A DNA stretch of 45,639 nucleotides from CAYVZZ01 sp964456185. Its GTDB lineage: Bacteria > Pseudomonadota > Gammaproteobacteria > Pseudomonadales > Alcanivoracaceae. Location of the stretch: positions 1 to 45,639 of the forward strand of contig CAYVZZ010000004.1 in assembly GCA_964456185.1 (NCBI GenBank). Direction: 5' to 3'. Below the pieces are notes generated by a model. It was not told the origin of the DNA and ran no database searches. It saw nothing but the letters and a program-made list of their open reading frames with translations. Position 1 is the first letter of the stretch; every line of letters begins with the position of its first letter. Below are positions 35,100 to 42,870 of this stretch, in pieces. Made by a program: the position numbers and the translations under genes.

Positions 35100-36900
35100 G
35101 GTTTACTTCCTCTTTGACGGGATGTATCGACTCGTCAACTAATGTCGCCTCAAAACGCTCTTGTAAGTTTATCACGATCGGATCATTCACCACCGACTGA
35201 CGTAACGCCTCATGACGCTCTTTACGCTCACGTTTGGCACGCAATGCGGGGGTTTCTCCCGGTGTCTCGACGAATTGCCATTGCAAGGCAATGTTACGGT
35301 CGAAATAGGCACTGATGGCCTGTTGCAACTCGGCCTGCCGTTCGCGACTGGCCCAGACTTCGTCACTTTTCGACAAGATCAATGTCCACTGATGGCGCTC
35401 ACGAACCTGCAGTCGGGTATTAGCGGCCAAGCTTAGCACGCCGCCAATCAAGCGCAATCGGGGCAGCAGGTCATACCACCAGTCATCCAGTTCAGAAGCC
35501 TCTTCGGCTGGCTGTTCGCCTTGAGGTGCTTCTTGAACGACTTCTGCTTCTTGTGCGGCTGCTTCAGGTTCAGTTACCGCCTCGGCAGCTGTTGGCGCCA
35601 CATCAACGGGCGCCGCTTCTGTTTCCGTCTCAGCCTTGACCTCAACGTCAGCGGATGCCACAGGGGCATCCCCCGTTTGCGTAGGTTCATCGACTTTGCT
35701 TTCGGAGCTTGAGGTTGCCGTCTCGTGAGTCTCGACCGCAACTGTCTCTTCCGTTACGGCCGCCTCAGGCTTTTTTTCAGGTGCTGCCTCGGGTTGTGCC
35801 TGAGCAGCAGGTACTGGCGCTTCGACAAGCACACCTTTGGGTGAAAACAACAGCATCCGTAGCAGCAGCATTTCCAAGCCGCTCTTACCGGCATTGGCTT
35901 GCACCAGCGCATTACGCCCACGCAGTGCAATATCATAAAACAACTGCAATTGTTCCGGGCGGAACTGCCCTGCCAACTCAGTTAAACGTTCATCGCCGCG
36001 CGACGGCACAATTTGTTGAATCGACAATTGATGCAAGTGGCTAATCAAATCATCCAACAGGGTGACGGCATCCGGATGAAAACTAAACACCTCATCGACA
36101 GCCTCCAGCAAACCAGCCGGTTTACCTGCCGCCAAGGCATGCAATAGTTTGAGCACGTGATCGCGGTCAACACTACCTAGCATGCTGCGCACTTGGGCTT
36201 CGTTGAGCTGGCCATCACCAAAGGCAATCGCCTGATCTGCCAAACTCAACGCATCCCGCATGGAACCCGCTGCCGCGCGTCCCAGCAAGGTTAACGCGTC
36301 CGCTTCAAACGCGACTGTTTCTTGCTGCAGCAGCTTGGCCAAATGCTCGGCAATCAGCTCGGTGGGCAGCATTTTCATGTTGAACTGCAAACAACGAGAC
36401 AGCACGGTGACCGGCAATTTCTGCGGGTCGGTGGTGGCCAGTAAGAACTTAACGTGTGGTGGCGGCTCTTCCAGGGTTTTCAATAAGGCGTTGAAGGAGC
36501 TAATCGACAGCATGTGCACTTCGTCGATTAGGTAGACCTTAAAGCGCCCCATGGTGGGTGCGTATTGCACGTTTTCCAACAACTCGCGGGTATCGTCCAC
36601 GCCGGTGCGACTGGCCGCGTCGACTTCGATCAAATCAAAGAAGCGCCCCTCGTCAATGGCCTGGCACGTATTACACTCGCCACAGGGGTTGGCGCTAATG
36701 CCCTGCTCGCAATTAAGGCAGCGCGCCAAAATACGCGCCACCGTGGTCTTCCCTACACCGCGCGTGCCGCTAAATAGATACGCATGGTGCAATCGGTTGT
36801 GTTCAAGGGCATGACGCAAAGCACGTGTCACCTGCTCTTGGCCGACCAGCTCGTCGAAGGTGCGCGGACGGTATTTACGCGCTAAAACCTGATAACTCAT
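35089..36900 (-). CDS. dnaX: DNA polymerase III tau/gamma subunits (DnaX)
   Basis: Clamp-loader ATPase. It has 603 residues for tau. Walker A GTRGVGKTT (45-53), zinc-binding C64, C73, C76 and C79, and Walker B-type DEVHM (126-130) are present. Domains I-III end near residue 365. Then comes a Pro/Ala/Glu/Val-rich linker (about 365-475) and the tau-specific C-terminal domain that binds helicase and polymerase. A slippery A AAA AAG at 35770-35776, followed in the -1 frame by GCC TGA, should give a gamma form of 378 residues, as in E. coli. Ribosome binding site weak. 4.5S RNA lies upstream on the same strand. Confidence 0.96.
   Translation of the reverse strand: MSYQVLARKYRPRTFDELVGQEQVTRALRHALEHNRLHHAYLFSGTRGVGKTTVARILARCLNCEQGISANPCGECNTCQAIDEGRFFDLIEVDAASRTGVDDTRELLENVQYAPTMGRFKVYLIDEVHMLSISSFNALLKTLEEPPPHVKFLLATTDPQKLPVTVLSRCLQFNMKMLPTELIAEHLAKLLQQETVAFEADALTLLGRAAAGSMRDALSLADQAIAFGDGQLNEAQVRSMLGSVDRDHVLKLLHALAAGKPAGLLEAVDEVFSFHPDAVTLLDDLISHLHQLSIQQIVPSRGDERLTELAGQFRPEQLQLFYDIALRGRNALVQANAGKSGLEMLLLRMLLFSPKGVLVEAPVPAAQAQPEAAPEKKPEAAVTEETVAVETHETATSSSESKVDEPTQTGDAPVASADVEVKAETETEAAPVDVAPTAAEAVTEPEAAAQEAEVVQEAPQGEQPAEEASELDDWWYDLLPRLRLIGGVLSLAANTRLQVRERHQWTLILSKSDEVWASRERQAELQQAISAYFDRNIALQWQFVETPGETPALRAKRERKERHEALRQSVVNDPIVINLQERFEATLVDESIHPVKEEVNHGF
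35765..35790 (-). promoter_or_regulatory. Programmed -1 frameshift site in dnaX
   Basis: Zero frame GAA AAA AAG contains the heptamer A AAA AAG (35776 to 35770 on the minus strand). After a -1 slip the next codons are GCC (35770-35768) and stop TGA (35767-35765). GAGG (35790-35787) lies exactly 10 bases upstream, the spacing used by the E. coli dnaX stimulator. A strong downstream stem-loop is not obvious, only a small GCC/GGC pairing. Confidence 0.8.
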
Positions 36901-36987
36901 GAACGCTTGGCTCGCAGCAAAATAGTCAAAAAAACTATGCTACCACAAGATGGATTATCAGAAGGAAGGCAAAAGGATATAACCCCT

Positions 36988-36998
36988 AAAAAGGAGGC

Positions 36999-37007
<9 letters not shown>
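36988..37007 (-). terminator. Possible terminator of the 4.5S RNA
   Basis: On the minus strand a short GGCG/CGCC hairpin (37007-36996) is followed by TCC and a run of five T (36992-36988). It overlaps the 3' end of the RNA, so the mature end would need trimming. Confidence 0.4.
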
Positions 37008-37102
<95 letters not shown>

Positions 37103-37117
37103 ACCATTGAGGGGCGG

Positions 37118-37146
37118 ATTGTGTCGAATGAAGGCGCCAAATGCAA
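37118..37146 (-). promoter_or_regulatory. Candidate promoter of 4.5S RNA
   Basis: Minus strand -35 TTGCAT (37141-37146), 17-bp spacer, -10 CACAAT (37118-37123), then a GC-rich discriminator (CCGCCCC) typical of stable-RNA promoters. The start would be near 37110, close to the predicted 5' end. Confidence 0.5.
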
Positions 37147-37164
37147 GCCGTTCTGCACAAAAAG

Positions 37165-39519
37165 CTACCAGTCGATTGTGCGACTAAATTGATTCCAGTT
37201 TTTTAGTATTTTTTCGGCGAACCTGTCTGCCGGTACCGGTTTGCTAACTAAATAGCCCTGTATTTCGTTACAGCCTAGGGCATCAAGCAATTTGAACTGT
37301 TCATCAGTTTCGACCCCTTCTGCTAACACAGTGAGCCCCAAGTGCCCTGCCAACTCGATAATAGCGGCCACCATCACGCGGTCTTGGCGATCATTGTGCA
37401 TATTGCGCACAAATGATTGGTCAATTTTCAGCACATTAACCGGCAGACGGCGCAGCTGCGACAAGGACGAGAAGCCCGTACCGAAATCATCCATCGACAG
37501 GCCATAACCCAACGCTCGCAAGCGCAACAACACCTTAATGGCATAGTCGGGGTTTTGCATAGCCGAGCTTTCGGTGATTTCAAACTCCAACTGAGAGGCG
37601 GCCAACCCATAGCGCAAACGAAGCCCTTCGATCCGCTCAACCAGCTGTTCGTCAAACAGTTGTCGTGGCGACAAATTAATAGAGACCACAAAGGGGTCCT
37701 GATAACCCGTCCAACCGGCCAGCAGCCGGCAGGTTTCTTCCATTACCCAATAACCAATGCGCAGGATTTGTCCGGTATCCTCGGCCACAGGGATAAAAAT
37801 CTCGGGGGAGACAAAGCTGCCGTCGGGCAACACCCAGCGAACCAGCGCCTCGGCTCCACAGAGGTTGCGGTCGGGCAGCCCCACTCGTGGCTGGAAATAC
37901 ACCGCTAACTGCTGATCCGGGACGATAGACTTCAAGCGGGTAGCGATGTCAGCCTTGAGCCCCACATCACGTCCCAATTCATCATTGAAAAGGAAGGCTT
38001 TGTTTTTCCCTTGGCGCTTGGCCTCAAACATGGCCAAGTTGGCATTACGCAACAGCGTCTCCAAGGAATCGCCATGTTCGGGAATGCGCACTACCCCCAT
38101 ACTGCCTGATAATCGAAACTCCATGCCACGAGTTGCGATGGGACGTTGCAACAACAGGTTAACTGCCGCGATTAAGGGGCTTTCTTCCCAAGAGGAGCTT
38201 TCTGGTACAAAGACAACGAACTCATCGCCGCTATACCGTGCCACCAGCGCATCTTCACGCAACGAAGCCCGCAAGCGACGCGCCAGGGCGACCAATGCCG
38301 CATCGCCCGCTTGGTGACCAAATGCTTCGTTGACCATTTTAAAATCGTCAAGATTGAGAAAGACCAACCAACCCGCTTGAGACGCATTGAGCACATTTTG
38401 TAGCTCACTCTCAAAGCTGCGACGATTAATCAGCCCGGTTAGCGCATCATGTGAAGCATAAAACCCCAAGCGCTCCTCTTGACGCTTACGTGCCGTGATG
38501 TCGCGCAAAATCACCATGCCTTGGAGATTACCGCCAATATTCAGCGCCGACATGCTGACATCCAATGACAAGGTGGTGCCGTTACGGTGAACGCCTTCCA
38601 ATTCATGATGACCAGCTGAAAAAGGGCCGTTACGTTCACCAGCAGTCACCAGCTTGTGCCACGATTCCGGTGTAAACAGTTGTCGAATAGGGCGACCGGT
38701 CATTTCACTGTGATCCAGCCCAAACAGATGTTCTGCCGCTTTGTTGAACGAGATGACATAGCCCTTCTCGTCACAAATTGCCACGCCATCAGAGACTTGT
38801 CGCAACAACAAACCCGTCCAGTTATCCAACTCACTGACGTGCTGATTGTTGGCCGTCACTCGTTCTAGTGCTCCCGCTTCACCGGCTAGAGCACGCGAGA
38901 TACGCCCTCTTTGTTCGGCCAGTAGAATCAATAAAAAGGCCACTGCCATAGCCAAATGGAACAACTGCGCCAAGGGTAACCACAACCAAGTCATTCCGGT
39001 TTCCGGCAAAAGGCCGATGCTGAGGGAAAGGGCCGCACAAACAGTCGTTGCCGATAACCAGCCAGAGGCGATTTCTGCTTCATCACAAAATTGCCGCCAA
39101 GCCACATACGCCAAGCCCAAGTAACCCAAGATGAGCAACGACAAGTTAACCAGGGTAAATGGCAACAATGACCAACTAGAGAGCCAGCCAATTGCCGCCC
39201 AGACGGGCAATGCGAACCACCCCAGCCAAAGACCGGTTGGAAAACGATCTTTCCAACCTAGCCAACTGCCGAGCACAAGACAGGTGCCGGCACTGCCCAA
39301 TAAAACCTGCTCTCCCCAATCGAGCAGTGGTACCGACCAATCAAATAGGCTCCACAGGAAATGACTTGCGAAATAGCCCCCCAGCAGCACAAAGCCAAGC
39401 GCCCAAATCACAAAATGCAGCACCGCATTCCAGCGAAAGAAAAGCCACAGGGACAATGCGACTGACAACGTCATGACGCTGCTAAAAAAGTAAATGGAAT
39501 TAAGCTCGGTTACTGGCAT
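37165..39519 (-). CDS. Membrane PAS-GGDEF-EAL c-di-GMP signalling protein
   Basis: 784 residues from ATG 39519. Residues 1-205 hold about seven membrane helices (uncharacterised sensor), 230-345 a PAS domain (ICDEKGYVISFNKAAEHLFG), 355-515 a GGDEF domain, 530-780 an EAL domain. The cyclase site reads RYSGDEF (SGDEF is a functional variant); the product-inhibition I-site position reads REDA rather than RxxD. The EAL site is GAEALVRW with DDFGTGFSSL intact, so it may be bifunctional. A GTG at 39537 is in frame, but its purine-rich site abuts the codon. It is divergent from gap across a MITE-like repeat. Confidence 0.92.
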   Translation of the reverse strand: MPVTELNSIYFFSSVMTLSVALSLWLFFRWNAVLHFVIWALGFVLLGGYFASHFLWSLFDWSVPLLDWGEQVLLGSAGTCLVLGSWLGWKDRFPTGLWLGWFALPVWAAIGWLSSWSLLPFTLVNLSLLILGYLGLAYVAWRQFCDEAEIASGWLSATTVCAALSLSIGLLPETGMTWLWLPLAQLFHLAMAVAFLLILLAEQRGRISRALAGEAGALERVTANNQHVSELDNWTGLLLRQVSDGVAICDEKGYVISFNKAAEHLFGLDHSEMTGRPIRQLFTPESWHKLVTAGERNGPFSAGHHELEGVHRNGTTLSLDVSMSALNIGGNLQGMVILRDITARKRQEERLGFYASHDALTGLINRRSFESELQNVLNASQAGWLVFLNLDDFKMVNEAFGHQAGDAALVALARRLRASLREDALVARYSGDEFVVFVPESSSWEESPLIAAVNLLLQRPIATRGMEFRLSGSMGVVRIPEHGDSLETLLRNANLAMFEAKRQGKNKAFLFNDELGRDVGLKADIATRLKSIVPDQQLAVYFQPRVGLPDRNLCGAEALVRWVLPDGSFVSPEIFIPVAEDTGQILRIGYWVMEETCRLLAGWTGYQDPFVVSINLSPRQLFDEQLVERIEGLRLRYGLAASQLEFEITESSAMQNPDYAIKVLLRLRALGYGLSMDDFGTGFSSLSQLRRLPVNVLKIDQSFVRNMHNDRQDRVMVAAIIELAGHLGLTVLAEGVETDEQFKLLDALGCNEIQGYLVSKPVPADRFAEKILKNWNQFSRTIDW

Positions 39520-39533
39520 ATTTACGCCTGAAG

Positions 39534-39651
39534 GCACTCCCTGTCATAAAATCGCTATTTTCTTATAGGCTGATATGGCTTGTCTATTAACGATCCTTTT
39601 AATAGATGCTATGAGGCAATCCGTATAAAAGTCAATTTATGACAGGGCACT
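39534..39651. mobile_element. MITE-like element with 12-bp terminal inverted repeats
   Basis: CCCTGTCATAAA (39539-39550) and TTTATGACAGGG (39636-39647) are perfect inverted repeats about 85 bp apart, with weaker matching inward. The pentamer GCACT lies at both borders (39534-39538 and 39647-39651), like a target-site duplication, sharing one G with the right arm. Inside is a second palindrome, TCTATTAA/TTAATAGA (39583-39590, 39599-39606). No ORF inside. It fills most of the gap between the GGDEF-EAL gene and gap. No second copy was seen in the window. Confidence 0.45.
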
Positions 39652-39717
39652 GTTAGATCGGGCACAAAAGGGCTATGCTCTAAGCAGGACAATAATCCGG
39701 TAAACGTGGGAGGGCTC

Positions 39718-40713
39718 ATGCGTATCGCACTCAACGGATTAGGGCGAATTGGTCGTTGCCTCACTCGCCTGCTTTGCGAACATCACGGTGATTCGCCACT
39801 GGAACTTGTCGCCATCAATGATGTGGCCGACTTTGATATCTTGGCACATCTCCTTCAATTTGATTCCACTCATGGCCGTTTTGGTCAAGCCGTTAGCCGC
39901 CAGGACGATCACTTGGTAGTTGGCACTCACCGCATTCAACTACTATCAGAAAAGCAACTAAGCGCCTTGCCCTGGCGCGCGCTGGATATCGACTGCGTGG
40001 TCGAATGCAGCGGCAAATTCAAGCAACGTGAGCAGCTGCAGGATCACCTTGATGCGGGAGCGCAACGCGTTATCACCAGCCACCCAGTAGCTGATGCCGA
40101 CCTCACGGTGGTTTATGGCGTCAACCATCAGCTGCTGGACACACAACGCATTATTTCCAATGCCAGCTGCACCACCAATTGCCTTGCGCCCTTGGTACAG
40201 GTGCTCGATCAGGCCTTTGGCGTCGAGCAAGGCTTCATGACCACTATTCATGCCTATACCAACGATCAAAATTTAATTGATAAAGCACACACCGATCCAC
40301 TGAGAGCAAGATCCGCCGCCCGATCCATGGTGCCCACCGCTACGGGTGCGGCGAAAGCCGTTGGGCAGGTATTGCCGCACCTCGATGGAAAATTAAACGG
40401 CATGGCCGTGCGAGTGCCAACCGATAACGTATCGCTGGTTGATTTTCACGGGTTACTGCACAAGGAAGCCACCATTGACAGCATCCACCAAGCTTTTCGA
40501 GAAGCCAGTGCCGGTGCCTTGGCGGGCATTCTGGAAGTAAACGAATTGCCACTGGTATCCGTCGACTTCAATCACCAACCGGCTTCTTGCATCGTCGATT
40601 GCAACCAAACCGCCGCCATGAAGCAACACGTAAAAGTGATGGCTTGGTATGACAACGAATGGGGGTTTAGTCACCGTTTATTGGACGTATTGAAATATTG
40701 GCAACGCGCTTAG
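39718..40713 (+). CDS. gap: Glyceraldehyde-3-phosphate dehydrogenase, type I
   Basis: Oxidative phosphorylation of glyceraldehyde-3-P to 1,3-bisphosphoglycerate. It has 331 residues from ATG 39718, with GGGAGGG just upstream; a GTG at 39706 is in frame, but the binding site decides. NAD-binding RIALNGLGRIGR is at 2-13 and INDVADFD at 33-40. The catalytic cysteine is C151 in SNASCTTNCLAP. TIHAYTNDQNLIDK and ATGAAKAVGQVLP follow, and the end is WYDNEWGFSHRLLD. Whether it is the glycolytic enzyme or an erythrose-4-P dehydrogenase cannot be settled, but TGAAKA and the NDQ motif favour GAPDH. Confidence 0.92.
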   Translation: MRIALNGLGRIGRCLTRLLCEHHGDSPLELVAINDVADFDILAHLLQFDSTHGRFGQAVSRQDDHLVVGTHRIQLLSEKQLSALPWRALDIDCVVECSGKFKQREQLQDHLDAGAQRVITSHPVADADLTVVYGVNHQLLDTQRIISNASCTTNCLAPLVQVLDQAFGVEQGFMTTIHAYTNDQNLIDKAHTDPLRARSAARSMVPTATGAAKAVGQVLPHLDGKLNGMAVRVPTDNVSLVDFHGLLHKEATIDSIHQAFREASAGALAGILEVNELPLVSVDFNHQPASCIVDCNQTAAMKQHVKVMAWYDNEWGFSHRLLDVLKYWQRA

Positions 40714-40726
40714 GCTCAGCGTCAAA

Positions 40727-41905
40727 TCAGCGCGACAGGTGTCGCATGGCGTCATCCAGCCCTTTTATGGTCATGGGGTACATTTGGTCGGCAACCAACT
40801 GCTTAGTCCACTGAGTCGAGGTGGTCATTTGCCACATGCGTTCCGGTTCGGGGTTAAGCCATATCACCTTATCGAAATGGTCCGTAATACGCTGAAACCA
40901 GACGGCACCCGGCTCTTCGTTCCAGTGCTCTACGCTACCGCCTACGGAGTTGATTTCGTAGGGTGACATGGCCGCATCACCAACGAAGATGACACGATAA
41001 TCGTGACCGAATTTATGGATTAAATCCCAGGTAGAGGTGCGTTCTCCCTGCCGCCGCAGATTGTCTTTCCAGACACTTTCATAAATAAAGTTATGAAAGT
41101 AGAAATATTCCATGTGCTTGAATTCGGTGCGAGCGGCAGAAAACAGCTCTTCACACACGCGCACGAAGGGATCCATGGAGCCGCCTACGTCAAAGAACAG
41201 CAGCACTTTAATGCTGTTTTCCCGTTCCGCCCGCATTTTAATGTCAAGCAAACCTGCCTGCTCGGCGGTGGATCGAATGGTGTCGTCCAAATCCAATTCA
41301 TCGGCGCGTCCGGTGCGTGCAAAACGGCGCAGACGGCGTAGTGCCATTTTGATGTTACGGACACCTAATTCAACGGAATCGTCCAGATTGCGAAACTGAC
41401 GCTTTTCCCACACCTTGGCGGCCGTTTTATTGCGGGACGGCCCACCGATGCGCACCCCTTCCGGGTTGGCGCCATAAGCACCAAAGGGTGAGGTACCGCC
41501 GGTGCCAATCCACTTATTGCCGCCCTGGTGACGCTCTTTTTGCTCTTCCAAGCGCTTACGCAGCTCATCCATTAGTTTTTCGAGGCTACCCAAACCCTGC
41601 AGCTTTGCCATCTCTTCGGGGCTTAGCAGTTTTTCGGCTTCCAGCCGCAACCACTCTTCAGGAATGCTGGCCTTTAGCCAGCTCATGTCGATACCTTCTA
41701 TGCCTTCGAAATATTGACCAAAGGCACGATCAAAGCGGTCGTAATATTTTTCGTCTTTGACCATCACCGCTTTTGCCAACTGATAAAAATCATCCCAATT
41801 GGCAAAAGCGAGATTGGCATCTAGCGCGGCATGCAGGTCAAGCAGCTCGCGCAACGAGACGGGCACCCGCTCGCTGCGTAAGGTTTCAAAGAAACGTACC
41901 AGCAT
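40727..41905 (-). CDS. CoxE/VWA-domain protein (COG3825 type)
   Basis: 392-residue protein, N-terminal helical region to about 230 and a von Willebrand A domain (230-390). The metal-binding MIDAS motif reads FFDVGGSMDP (D239-V-G-G-S243), the DxGxS form typical of this group. A Lys/Arg/Glu-rich stretch (110-130) and a Gly-rich linker precede it. It lies 3 bp after the MoxR-type ATPase, so the two are one operon. MoxR/VWA pairs act as ATPase-driven chaperones for metal-cofactor or complex assembly in known cases; the client here is unknown. Confidence 0.88.
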   Translation of the reverse strand: MLVRFFETLRSERVPVSLRELLDLHAALDANLAFANWDDFYQLAKAVMVKDEKYYDRFDRAFGQYFEGIEGIDMSWLKASIPEEWLRLEAEKLLSPEEMAKLQGLGSLEKLMDELRKRLEEQKERHQGGNKWIGTGGTSPFGAYGANPEGVRIGGPSRNKTAAKVWEKRQFRNLDDSVELGVRNIKMALRRLRRFARTGRADELDLDDTIRSTAEQAGLLDIKMRAERENSIKVLLFFDVGGSMDPFVRVCEELFSAARTEFKHMEYFYFHNFIYESVWKDNLRRQGERTSTWDLIHKFGHDYRVIFVGDAAMSPYEINSVGGSVEHWNEEPGAVWFQRITDHFDKVIWLNPEPERMWQMTTSTQWTKQLVADQMYPMTIKGLDDAMRHLSR

Positions 41906-41908
41906 AAT

Positions 41909-42751
41909 TTAGCCTTGTCGGCGTGCCATGAAGGCCAACCGCTCCAGCAGTTGCACGTCGGCTTCATTTTTGACCAAAGCGCCATATAACGGCGGAACGG
42001 CGGTTTTATTATCACGATTTTGCAGCAGGTCGTCGGGGATGTCGTCCGCTAGCAGCAGTTTCAACCAGTCGATTAATTCCGAGGTAGAAGGCTTCTTCTT
42101 CAGACCGGGTACTTTGCGCAGATCAAAAAAGATGCTCAGGGCGTCTTGAACCAGCTTTTTCTTGATGCCGGGATAATGCACATCAACGATTTTCTGCATG
42201 GTATCGGCATCAGGGAAGTTGATGTAATGGAAAAAGCAACGGCGCAGAAAAGCATCCGGCAGCTCTTTTTCATTGTTGGAGGTAATAATCACAACCGGCC
42301 GCTGCTCGGCTTTTACGGTTTCGCCGGTTTCATAAACAAAGAACGACATGCGATCGAGTTCTTGGAGCAAGTCATTGGGAAACTCGATATCGGCTTTATC
42401 GATTTCATCAATCAACAACACCGAACGCTGTTCCGCCCCGAAGGCTTCCCACAGCTTGCCCTTTTTAATGTAATTGCGCACATCTTCCACGCCTTCTTTT
42501 CCCAACTGGGAATCACGCAGACGGGAGACGGCATCATATTCGTATAACCCTTGCTGGGCACGAGTGGTTGATTTGATGTGCCAGGTAATCAGCGGCATAT
42601 CCAGCGAGCGGGCTACTTCTTCTGCGAGCAGCGTTTTGCCGGTGCCTGGCTCGCCTTTGATTAGCAGTGGGCGTTCAAGGGCAATGGCCGCATTGACGGC
42701 CATGGTTAGGTCGCCCGTGGCGACGTAGCGATCGGTTCCTTCAAATTGCAT
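41909..42751 (-). CDS. MoxR-type AAA+ ATPase (CoxD-like)
   Basis: 280-residue AAA+ ATPase. Walker A GEPGTGKTLLAEE is at 33-45, Walker B VLLIDEIDKAD follows near 111, sensor 1 IITSNNEKELPDAFLRRC is present. The C-terminal half forms the lid domain with DDLLQNRDNKTAVPPLYGALVKNE. Such proteins pair with VWA proteins to remodel a third partner. The ATG is 118 bp from the kch stop, a space filled by three hairpins. Confidence 0.9.
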   Translation of the reverse strand: MQFEGTDRYVATGDLTMAVNAAIALERPLLIKGEPGTGKTLLAEEVARSLDMPLITWHIKSTTRAQQGLYEYDAVSRLRDSQLGKEGVEDVRNYIKKGKLWEAFGAEQRSVLLIDEIDKADIEFPNDLLQELDRMSFFVYETGETVKAEQRPVVIITSNNEKELPDAFLRRCFFHYINFPDADTMQKIVDVHYPGIKKKLVQDALSIFFDLRKVPGLKKKPSTSELIDWLKLLLADDIPDDLLQNRDNKTAVPPLYGALVKNEADVQLLERLAFMARRQG

Positions 42752-42768
42752 GGTGCGGGTTCCCGAAT

Positions 42769-42806
42769 AAATGATAGAAAATCGGAGATCAAATTGATCT
42801 CCGATT
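42769..42806 (-). terminator. Rho-independent terminator downstream of the potassium channel
   Basis: 13-bp perfect arms (42780-42792 with 42794-42806, centre A at 42793): minus strand AATCGGAGATCAA. On the minus strand TTTTCTATCATTT follows. It ends the kch transcript just before moxR. Confidence 0.75.
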
Positions 42807-42810
42807 ATGT

Positions 42811-42863
42811 CATAAAGTACGGTTCATACGGCATGACCGTTTATGCCAGTTTGTTCAACTGGC
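42811..42863. repeat. Two further hairpins after the potassium channel gene
   Basis: CATAAA(bulge GTA)CGGT ... ACCG TTTATG (42811-42845), then GCCAGTT/AACTGGC with a 5-base loop (42845-42863). With the terminator they make three stem-loops in a row in the kch 3' region. Confidence 0.5.
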
Positions 42864-42870
42864 CAATCAA

